44,256 bases of DNA from the NCBI RefSeq assembly GCF_000934845.1, contig NZ_JXIQ01000192.1:1-44256 (forward strand). Direction: 5' to 3'. The notes below the pieces were generated by a model. That model was not told the DNA's origin, ran no database searches, and saw only the letters and a program-made list of their open reading frames with translations. Positions 7,296 to 16,200 of the stretch are shown piece after piece. The stretch's first letter is position 1; each line of letters begins with the position of its first letter. Made by a program: the position numbers and the translations under genes. Source of the stretch: Mesobacillus subterraneus (GTDB lineage Bacteria > Bacillota > Bacilli > Bacillales > Cytobacillaceae).

Positions 7296-10097
7296 AGTGA
7301 ACTCTGTATATAAAGATGAAGGAACTTCATTCTCTAATTCCATTCTTACTGTAATTGGCTTGTCCCCTTCAAACTGAACAGAATTTCCCTTGCCAATATA
7401 AATATAAGGCTCTGTCTTACCGTCGATTTCTCTATACTTTCTTATAAACAAGTGAAGGTTAACCCCTCGTTGTTTGTTATAAATAATATTCTTACCTCTT
7501 TCAGATTGTTGAGTTGTGCTATTGACAGATTGCCATTGGAATTCACTTCTACTAATGAATTTGTCTTGATAATTAATGCTCTCTTTAACATCTGCTTCTT
7601 TATGTAAATCCACAAACAAAAAGAATTCGTTGCCATTTACCAAGAGACCAGATCCTCGAAATGAGCTGTGGATTTTGCGATAGTTAGAAAGTAATGCAGC
7701 ATCGATCATTTGATATTGTTCATACAGTTTGAAATGCGGCATTCCATAGTAATCGCTTCTGAATTCCTTTTCATACCTGAAAATACCGTATGAGATCACA
7801 TCAACAATATATTTACGATAGTCTGCATGCTCCAATAACACTGAGAATGTTTTTGTCTTCACTAGTTTCCCATCGCTAAAATTGAACAACTTCGGTTTAG
7901 TCTTCAATTGGCCAGAATCATAATAGTTCTGATTAAGACATTCAAATGCATGGAGTATGGTATCAGGATCAACATTCTTAACCAATTTCAAAATCTGTTG
8001 CTTCGCAATCTCTACATCGATCGAGTCATGGTCTAACAAATATCGAATGATAACAAACTCATGAATTCGTTTAAGTGGCAGCTTACAAGATAACTCTTTT
8101 AATGCTCCTTCGAATGCATCGTTAAGAAGAAGCTTTTTAAGGGAATCATCTTTTTCTACTTTTGCAACAAACTGCAAATATGTTTTCTCTTTATCTATAA
8201 ACTTAACCGCGTCCGGAGCACCGTCATATTTCAAAAAATCCACTAATAAATATGGAATTCGCCCTGAATTAAGCTTTTTAAATTCATTGTACTCTTCTTT
8301 TAAATACCTCATTGAATTAAAGTTTTCCCGATCAATTTGCTCTAAAATTCTCTCTTGAGATATTTTATCCATCTGAATATGTGTAGCACCAGGTATATTA
8401 GCAAAACCAGTGGTGATCGCAACCTTCAAGCTCTCTTTATCATAATATCGACTCCCATTCAGAGCTAAAGCTATAAGAAAAGTCTTGTTGTGATTTCCGA
8501 TAAAATCTAGCACAGTCAAAAAAATTTTATTTCGAAACTTCCTTAGTCCTCTACCAAGTTGCTGAATAAACACAATTGGCGAGTTAGTAGGCCTTAACAT
8601 TAACACTGTATTAACAGATGGAATGTCCACACCTTCATTAAAAATATCCACGCTGAAAATAAATTCTAATTCATCATGGTCATCTTCTAATTTGTTTATA
8701 TAGAGCTGCCGCTTTTCAGAAGAATCGCCGCCATGTAAAATAACACTTTTATAACCTCGTTGGTTAAATTCACTAGCCATATATTGAGCATGGTCGATAC
8801 TTGCACAAAACCCAAGACCTTTTCTCTTATCACCATCATGACCATAGAAGTCCATCTTCTCCACAATAAAATCGACTCGTTCATTCACTTTCAACCTTTT
8901 TGTGATTTCAGCAATATCATCGATATCAACATCACTCAAATCAACACTCTCAATATCGGTGATCCCAAAATAATGAAATGGGATGACCAGTTCATCCTCA
9001 AGAGCGTCATGTAACCTGACTTCTAAAGCTACATTATTATCAAAAATATCAAAGATATTCCGGCTATCGCTTCGTTCAGGTGTGGCCGTCATACCTAAAG
9101 TAAACTTCGGCTCAAAATAATTTAAAATGGTTTGATAAGTTGGACTAGCAGCATGATGTGCTTCATCAATTATCATATAATCAAATTCATCTTTCTCGAA
9201 CTCATGAAAATACTTAGAAATCGTTTGGATAGTCGTAAAAACATAGTCTACATGTTTTTGTTTATGGTTGCCTGTTAATAGACCAAATGAATAGCCTTCA
9301 TTAGGTAGAAGTAACTCAAAAGTCTCCTTGGCTTTTTTCAAAATTTCTTCTCGATGCACAACAAATAAAAGTTTACGAGGATTGAAACTTTTCACATCAA
9401 ATGCAGACATATAGGTTTTCCCAGTACCTGTTGCTGCAATGACTAGTGCTTTATTTTCTCCATAACTTCGTAACCGTTCCAGATTCTCAGTTGCTCGTCT
9501 CTGCATCCGGTTTGGAACAACATATTTTCTGTCTTCATATATAATATTTTGAGCATGATTTGATTTCTTAAATCGCTCAAGAAATTCTTCATAGCGTTTA
9601 ATAAAATCATGATCAGCTTCGACACTCATCTCCCATAGATTATTGTACTCTTTTATGACATCCTTGATAAAATGGGCTTCCTCTTTAGATATTATTTTGA
9701 CATTCCACTCAATATTGCTTTTTAAAGCGCTCTGCGTAATATTGGAGGACCCGATTATAACCTTAAAATGATCTTTATAGTCAAAAATGTATGCTTTTGT
9801 ATGAAAACCAATTTCCTTATCAGTCACAAAAACTTTTAATTCAACATTAGAAAACTCTTTTAATTTTTCTAATGCTTTGGCATCCGTAAAATTAAGATAG
9901 GTTGACGTAATAATCTTTCCTTTTGTACCCTTCTTCTCTGCTTCTTTAATAGGATCCAACAAAAGCTGCAGTCCACTGAAATTAATAAATGCAACACTAA
10001 AATAAAACCGTTCACATTCCTGTATGGATTCTACTAACTCCGTTAATAGATTACCAGCTTCGGAGTTTACGATTAATTCCTTCTCTCCTAGATCCAC
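7284..10097 (-). CDS. PLD-like nuclease / SF2 DEAH-box helicase fusion with DUF3427-type C-terminus
   Basis: The 937-residue protein has a phospholipase D-like domain at about 1-160 with one HKD motif (FHTKAYIFD: H99, K101, D106; then GSSN 116-119). An SF2 helicase follows: Walker A ATGTGKT at 222-228, DEAHH at 311-315, TATPERSD at 337-344, and motif VI QQLGRGLR at 512-519. The long C-terminal part ends in a region resembling DUF3427. One HKD motif per chain means that an active PLD-type site would need a dimer. The ATG at 10097 has a weak ribosome site. It lies 114 bases after the other PLD-helicase on the same strand and is probably the last gene of that operon. A DNA- or RNA-translocating nuclease in defence is a reasonable inference; the substrate is unknown. 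Confidence 0.82.
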   Translation of the reverse strand: MDLGEKELIVNSEAGNLLTELVESIQECERFYFSVAFINFSGLQLLLDPIKEAEKKGTKGKIITSTYLNFTDAKALEKLKEFSNVELKVFVTDKEIGFHTKAYIFDYKDHFKVIIGSSNITQSALKSNIEWNVKIISKEEAHFIKDVIKEYNNLWEMSVEADHDFIKRYEEFLERFKKSNHAQNIIYEDRKYVVPNRMQRRATENLERLRSYGENKALVIAATGTGKTYMSAFDVKSFNPRKLLFVVHREEILKKAKETFELLLPNEGYSFGLLTGNHKQKHVDYVFTTIQTISKYFHEFEKDEFDYMIIDEAHHAASPTYQTILNYFEPKFTLGMTATPERSDSRNIFDIFDNNVALEVRLHDALEDELVIPFHYFGITDIESVDLSDVDIDDIAEITKRLKVNERVDFIVEKMDFYGHDGDKRKGLGFCASIDHAQYMASEFNQRGYKSVILHGGDSSEKRQLYINKLEDDHDELEFIFSVDIFNEGVDIPSVNTVLMLRPTNSPIVFIQQLGRGLRKFRNKIFLTVLDFIGNHNKTFLIALALNGSRYYDKESLKVAITTGFANIPGATHIQMDKISQERILEQIDRENFNSMRYLKEEYNEFKKLNSGRIPYLLVDFLKYDGAPDAVKFIDKEKTYLQFVAKVEKDDSLKKLLLNDAFEGALKELSCKLPLKRIHEFVIIRYLLDHDSIDVEIAKQQILKLVKNVDPDTILHAFECLNQNYYDSGQLKTKPKLFNFSDGKLVKTKTFSVLLEHADYRKYIVDVISYGIFRYEKEFRSDYYGMPHFKLYEQYQMIDAALLSNYRKIHSSFRGSGLLVNGNEFFLFVDLHKEADVKESINYQDKFISRSEFQWQSVNSTTQQSERGKNIIYNKQRGVNLHLFIRKYREIDGKTEPYIYIGKGNSVQFEGDKPITVRMELENEVPSSLYTEFTKKV

Positions 10098-10211
10098 GCT
10101 ATCACCTTAATCTTTTTCATAATTACTTATATGTAAAATCATACTATAAATGGATAAATTTAATAAGGAATTTTTGGTATTAACTTGGTCAATATAAAAC
10201 AGCACTACTAA

Positions 10212-12644
10212 TTAATGAGTGCTATTCATTGCTCTTCTTTCAAAATGTACATGCAAACGGTATTCAGTAATTTCTCTTGTCCAGTGATAAAGAATTTCTT
10301 GGTCTTCTTCTAAAACATCAAAGTTTATACTGAATTCTCCCTCTGAAAAACTGGTTAATCCAACTGCTCCACGATTCCACATTGTCATTGGCATCGTTTC
10401 AATGAGCTTACTGACAGCTTTTTCATCGTATTCCCATATTTTTTTCGATGACTTATCCGAGAAGTCGATCCTTTTTCTATATTCTGTTTCAGTCAAGTAA
10501 TGATGGAAAAATGGTGCTACTTCTTTTGAAGTAATTGGTTTAAACCATTTAGTGCTACCTCGATTGAGCATAGCCAGCAGCAAAACCATTTTATAGCTTT
10601 TCGACATGCTGGTCTTTTCAACTTCTACTAGCCAATTCTCGTACCGCTCAAATACTTCTTGTTCTTGTTCACTTAACTCCTTTGCCCAATTTAAGAAACC
10701 TAAATAAGAGTTAAACTCTTGCCTATATTGAGAGGAATCAGAGTGCCCCTTTAGATGCAATTCAAGGTATGTAGGCCGTCTGCCAAGAAGATATTTAAGG
10801 TCAAAGTAGTCATCAAGCAGCTTTTCTTTACGTGGAGATCTTTTCTTAGCCATTTCTTTGAGTAGGTTGACCACCTGAACATCGAGATTCAGCTCACAAT
10901 TTGAAGGAATTCTAGGTTCAATCTGCTTAGACTTGCTTTCACTACTTTTGGTATCAAATAAACTTAACTTTACATCCGCATTTCGATAATTTCCAATTAA
11001 GTCGATGATCACACAATAGTCTTTATCTGGAGCTAATCGGAGACCACGACCGATTTGTTGGGTAAATACAGTTAATGATTCTGTAGGCCTTACAAATAGA
11101 AGGGTATCTACTGCTGGAATATCAACACCCTCATTGAATAGATCGACAGTAAATATGATATCCAGTTCTCCTGCTTCAAGCATTTTTATCGCATGCGCAC
11201 GACCTACTTCTTTTTGTTGTGAATGAAGGCTGACTGTTTTATACCCCTGGTTGTTAAAAAAGCTAGAAAGAAAGTTTGCCTGTCTAATGGAAGAACAAAA
11301 ACCAATAGTTCTTGTCTGTTTTTTATCTTTCCAGGCTTCCAATATTTTCGAAGCCATCACTTCTTTTAACTGTATGTGAAGAAGTTCCTCCTCATCATAT
11401 CGTGTTCCCAACCAGGTAATTTGGCTATAATCTGTTTCGTCGTATACTCCATAGTACTTAAATGGAGCTAGCCAATTACGATTAATCGCATCAAGGAAAT
11501 CAAGACGGTATGCTACGTTCCCTTCACAAATAGCGTAAACATCTTTATTATCATTACGATCTGGAGTAGCCGTGATTCCAAGTAAGAATTCAGGTTTAAA
11601 ATAGTCCAATACCCTCTGATAAGATCCAGCTGCAGCATGATGAAATTCATCCACTATAATCAAGTCAAACTCATCTGGACTAAATTTCTCAATATGAGCC
11701 TTCATACTTAAAGTATAAATGGAAGCAAAAATAGCATCTGCATCGCTATCCTTGTTCTTTCCATTATATATTCCATACTTTTTGTCGGGCATAATATTTT
11801 CGAAAGATTGCCTTGCCTGGAAAAGAATTTCTTCTCTATGGGCAATAAATAATACATTTTTATAATCCTTCGCAAAAAAACCAGCAAGATAAGTTTTTCC
11901 TAACCCTGTAGCCATTACTACCAAGGCCTTCTGATATTCTTCTTCCCTGGTCTTTTCAAGTTCCTCAAGCGCCTCCAGTTGAGCAAACCGGGGCTTTATA
12001 TCTCCATATGTTGTACTTATTGGTGGATCATGGATAATTAATGGTTGGACAGGCAAATCTTTTGGAGTAGGTAACATCAAATTCAGTTCTTCTGTATTTG
12101 ACCAAACCTTCGCTAAATTTGGGTTATCTTTATGGTATTGGTGATAAACTGCAGTATAGTCTTTTAATGTTTCATCATTTAATTTAACAGTTTGGTCAGC
12201 ATAAAATATCTTTAGAAATTCATCTAGCGCATCGGTGAAGACTGTCTTCTCATTGCTTACTGATAGGTTCCATTCAATTCCATTGTTTAGAGCTGATTTT
12301 GATAGATTCGAAGATCCTATAAATAAGCAATCCTCAGAATCTGACTTAAACAAATAAGCCTTCGGATGAAAAGAAATTCCATTACTTTTCCAAAGACGAA
12401 TTTCAATGTTCTCATCAGTCGCAAATAATTCTGCAAGACCATCAGGCTGAGTAATATATAGATAATCCCCCGTACATAATTTAATATCCGCACCGGCTTT
12501 AGCAGCATTTATCAAAGTGTCTTTTAAAAAAACAACACCAGATTTCATAACAAAAGAAGTCAGAATACATATTGTCGACGCATTCTCAATCTGACTCAAT
12601 AAATGACTACCCAAGTCATTTGTAATTAATTCAATCCTACTCAT
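10212..12644 (-). CDS. Second PLD-like nuclease / SF2 helicase fusion (divergent paralogue)
   Basis: The protein has about 810 residues from the ATG at 12644 (GAGG upstream; a TTG at 12656 would add four). The layout is the same as in its neighbour: a PLD-like domain at about 1-150 with FHPKAYLF (H93, K95) and GSSN at 110-113, then an SF2 helicase with ATGLGKT at 245-251, DEFHH at 332-336, TATPDRND, and QQIGRGLR at 529-536. In the HKD motif the usual acidic residue after HxKxxxx is K, so PLD catalysis may be altered. The C-terminal 250 residues look different from the neighbour's DUF3427 region and I do not recognise them. The start overlaps the MazG-like gene's stop by 8 bases, so translation is coupled. 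Two unlike PLD-helicases in tandem suggest they work as a pair. Confidence 0.8.
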   Translation of the reverse strand: MSRIELITNDLGSHLLSQIENASTICILTSFVMKSGVVFLKDTLINAAKAGADIKLCTGDYLYITQPDGLAELFATDENIEIRLWKSNGISFHPKAYLFKSDSEDCLFIGSSNLSKSALNNGIEWNLSVSNEKTVFTDALDEFLKIFYADQTVKLNDETLKDYTAVYHQYHKDNPNLAKVWSNTEELNLMLPTPKDLPVQPLIIHDPPISTTYGDIKPRFAQLEALEELEKTREEEYQKALVVMATGLGKTYLAGFFAKDYKNVLFIAHREEILFQARQSFENIMPDKKYGIYNGKNKDSDADAIFASIYTLSMKAHIEKFSPDEFDLIIVDEFHHAAAGSYQRVLDYFKPEFLLGITATPDRNDNKDVYAICEGNVAYRLDFLDAINRNWLAPFKYYGVYDETDYSQITWLGTRYDEEELLHIQLKEVMASKILEAWKDKKQTRTIGFCSSIRQANFLSSFFNNQGYKTVSLHSQQKEVGRAHAIKMLEAGELDIIFTVDLFNEGVDIPAVDTLLFVRPTESLTVFTQQIGRGLRLAPDKDYCVIIDLIGNYRNADVKLSLFDTKSSESKSKQIEPRIPSNCELNLDVQVVNLLKEMAKKRSPRKEKLLDDYFDLKYLLGRRPTYLELHLKGHSDSSQYRQEFNSYLGFLNWAKELSEQEQEVFERYENWLVEVEKTSMSKSYKMVLLLAMLNRGSTKWFKPITSKEVAPFFHHYLTETEYRKRIDFSDKSSKKIWEYDEKAVSKLIETMPMTMWNRGAVGLTSFSEGEFSINFDVLEEDQEILYHWTREITEYRLHVHFERRAMNSTH

Positions 12645-12963
12645 CTTCAACCTCAATTAAAAAAACCTTCTCCTTAAATCCACCGCGCTTTTCAGCCTTC
12701 TGCTTTCTAACTTCTTCCACTTCTACAATAGAAGAACCATGGTATTCAGAAAGAGCGTGTATAATCTCTAACAAATCTGCAAGTTCTTCAACAGCATCTT
12801 TCTTGTTAACAGTATTAACATATTCATCTAGTTCTTCATAAGCTTTTTTCTGAAGTTGTTCTATGTATTCAGATTCCTTTAAAATCCTTGTTGAGAATTT
12901 CTTTCCTGCAAGTTCAATTATGTCTGGTATACGATCACGTACTAGTTTATTATATGTCGGCAT
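12637..12963 (-). CDS. MazG-like nucleoside triphosphate pyrophosphohydrolase
   Basis: The 108-residue protein begins MPTYNKLVRDRIPDII, a common opening of the small MazG/phosphoribosyl-ATP pyrophosphohydrolase-like family. Its two metal-binding helices show EELDE and VEELADLLE, fitting the EExxE...ExxD pattern. Such enzymes cleave NTPs or dNTPs to the monophosphate and pyrophosphate. I chose ATG 12963 because GGAGG lies eight bases upstream; the open frame extends further but without support. It is the first gene of the operon, overlapping the PLD-helicase by 8 bases. A TATAAT is present about 40 bases upstream on this strand. Tight coupling to a nuclease-helicase suggests nucleotide depletion or sensing in defence rather than histidine synthesis. 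Confidence 0.83.
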   Translation of the reverse strand: MPTYNKLVRDRIPDIIELAGKKFSTRILKESEYIEQLQKKAYEELDEYVNTVNKKDAVEELADLLEIIHALSEYHGSSIVEVEEVRKQKAEKRGGFKEKVFLIEVEDE

Positions 12964-13198
12964 TTTATCTCCTCCAATGTACTTTAAAAGTAACATAATC
13001 ATTCCCTTATAATTATAACTTTACAGAGAAGATTTTAATAGCAAACTATGTTTTAAATCAACTAAAAACAGGGATTTGGTGAAAAGGATGTGGAGTCAAC
13101 CTAATTTAGATTGCACTTGATTTCTTTACAGTTCACTTACTCGGTAACCTATCAACTTATTTCTTCATTTAATCTGATACAAAGCTGAATCATTAATT

Positions 13199-13230
13199 AA
13201 GGCCAGCCCCTTGACCCAAGGGCTGACCTT
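13199..13230 (-). terminator. Terminator of the secreted phosphatase gene
   Basis: On the minus strand AAGGTCAGCCCTTG is followed by GGT and CAAGGGGCTGGCCTT, which pair with one wobble and one bulge. It lies 11 bases after the stop codon at 13242. The T-run is weak, so it may also serve as a 3' end stabiliser. Confidence 0.6.
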
Positions 13231-13241
13231 ATCCATGGCAT

Positions 13242-16200
13242 TTATTCTTCCAGAAAATAATCTTCATTCACAACCGTAAATTCATCAATGACTTCTCCGT
13301 CTGATGTAACTGTCGTAAAGGTGATTTTGTCTTTATCAACCTTTGCCTGCATGGATACAGCTATGTTCTCCATGTTTACATACTCAAATTTCTCATCAGC
13401 AACAGCGTCGTAGTGTTTCTTGCCGGTTGTTCCGGCTACTACATAAACCGTACCATTTGAATCCTCCTTGTCGGCCTTTAATTTTTTCGTCCTGCCGTAT
13501 GAATGGTCGTGGCCAGAAAAGACGATGTCGATTCCCAGCTCATCAACGACTGGAGGCAGTTGTTCCTTCATGATGTCATTTCCGCCAAAAGGATTCGTAA
13601 AGTATGGTGGCTTGTGAGTCACAAGGATTTTCCATGGCTTGTCTGAATTTTTCACATCCTGTTTCAGCCACTCAAGCTGCTGTTCCAGCAATTCTCTTTC
13701 GCTCGTGTACCCTAACACGCTGATGTGCATGTTATTGTAATCAACTGAGTAGGTGCCGCCTCGATCGATTTCAGGTCCGTTTTCTGGTGAGTTGAAAATC
13801 TCTTTGGCAAGACTTCCATCTGCATCACCCATGTATTCATGGTTGCCTAAGGTCCCGACAAAATCGGTTGTACGGATTTTATCGTATTGGTTCAGTGAGT
13901 TCAATGCGCTATCCCACTGCCCGAACTTGCTTGATTCATCGATCAGGTCTCCAACATGAATCATGAATGATAAGTCTTTTTCATTCAGATCTCCAAGGAT
14001 TTTATTAAAATCAGTCAGGTCGGAAGGAGACTGAGTATCTCCTAGGACAGCAAACTCGAAGCTTTGCTTTCTTTTCAATGTCGTGAAATCATCAAAATCT
14101 GACCAATTCTTCCCATCACCAACTCGGTAGATGTAGGCAGTTTCCTGCTGCAGTTTTTCCAGTTTTACTTCATTCACTCTGACTATTCCGTTATTCTTGA
14201 TATCCTGCTCGCCTGAGAAAACCTGGGTGCTGGACGATCCATTTACCGTTTCAAGAGCCGTTACACCCTTTCTGTCATAGTCTTGTTTTCTGGCAAATTG
14301 GATCAAACTTTTCCCTTCTGTCAATGGGCTGGACATCCAGGTGAACGCCTTTTCTTTATAGGGATCGCCTGTTGGAGTGGATAGAATGTTCTTCATTTCG
14401 TCGATTGCTGCAAGTGCAGGAAAGGTTTGAGTATTCCACTTGAACGAATACTTGCCATCCTTGACGGCATAAAGGGCTACTTTCTTTATTTCGTTTGTCA
14501 GCGATTCAACTACAAGCTTTCCTTCGTGGTCTGTCTTTCCTAACAGTTCAGGCTCCTTTGCACCATCGACAAGAGCATATATTTCGATGTCTTTTTCAAC
14601 TTGGTTTTGCTCATTTTTCACAGTCACGCTGAATGGCTTTCCAATTAGGATTGGTTCTCCTTCAATGGTATAAGCCCCTTCCACATTTACGCTTACAGGT
14701 TCCATTGAGTAGGTAGAAACAAAGCTTTCACCCTTTGGAGTCTGGTAGTTAAAGTCAGCTTCCAAAATTTCATAAGCTAATTTGCTGCCTTCCTTCACTG
14801 AAGCAGGAACCCTGATTTTAATGGATGCTGCTTCTGCATCGGCAGCTGCTTCACCGCTCTTGATGATGTTCATCGTCAGTAATCCTGTCTCTTCTTCATA
14901 ACTGAATGTACTCGTCTTGAATGCTTCAATAAATTGTACGTCCTCTACCGGAAAATGCTTGTCTACTTGAAGCTTAATTGCAGACCCGGTTATCTCATTC
15001 GGATTTGTCACCTTGACCGCAAGCTCAAACACATCTCCGAGAAGCGCTTTTTCTTGCTTCTTCATCAAATCGATTTTTGCTGAACCAGTATTAACGATAA
15101 AATAGACCGTCTTGATTGCCTGGTTGCCAAACTGGTCAGGTACCATCAGCGTTACTTTATGCGTTCCGTCTGCCCAGTTCAGTCCGCTTAAAGATATGCT
15201 TCCGTCCATATCAAAGGAGAAATGGCCTTCGGCGCCGGCATAATTTTTGCCGTCTACAAAAACATTGATTTTTTCCCAGTCAATTCCCGTTTTAAATGGA
15301 TCATCTTCATACTCATTGACTTCTGCTTTCAGGTTCACTTCACTGGTCGTAAAATTCTTGCCTTCCACGTTAATGGACTGAATCTCCGGTGGATACAGAT
15401 CATCCATTTTTTCACCGTAAACGGCACGGATGTTATCAACATAGATGGAACCCTTCGTCATCGGGCCCGTAATCCCTGATTTTGTCGACATCAAGCGGAT
15501 TGTCTGTGTGCCTGAAAGTTTGAATGGACCAGTAAAAGAATCAGGGATTTCAGCCTCAACATATTTCCAGCCCGTCCAGTCGATGCCTGGCTTCTCACCA
15601 GTAAAATTGAGGGCCTGGCTTTTGTTATTTCCGTCAACGATAAGCATGCGAAGCCAGTAGCCTTGAGCTTCAGGCGTCCCATAAACCCACATTCCGATTC
15701 CTGTAGGATTATCACTAATCGTTGTATTCGCACCGGGACCAGCATAAACTCCAAGTGTCGTCCCAATCGGTGAATTGGTAAAATCAAAATCCAGCTTCAA
15801 TGACTGATTGCCGAACCTTACTGGGGAAGGATACTTCGAAAGGCTTACTACCCCTTTTTCACCGCGGTTTGCGGTGGCCGTCCTCCAGCTTCCAAGGTCT
15901 TTTTCGAAATCGAACACCACTTCAGGAAGCTTCCCAACTGAAACCTTCATTTCAGCAGAGAGATTCGTACCCTTGAGATGGGCTTTGATCGTCCCGATTA
16001 CATTCTGCTCTCCCGTATGCAGTACGCCCGCTTCATCAATGGTTCCCATCCCTTCTGGTATTTCAAATTCAATATCATTTAAGTTCCAGTCAATTTCGCG
16101 TTTTTGAAATTTAGTGATGAGCCCCAAATTCACTTCGCTGTTTCTAGCTGCCGTCAGTTCAGCAGCTGAAAAAGACATTTCATCAGGCTGGGCAATTTCG

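Noticed and set aside
13343-16107. Several plus-strand frames of 60-99 codons opposite the secreted phosphatase
   Set aside because: They are reading-frame shadows of a continuous 1369-codon gene with intact domains.
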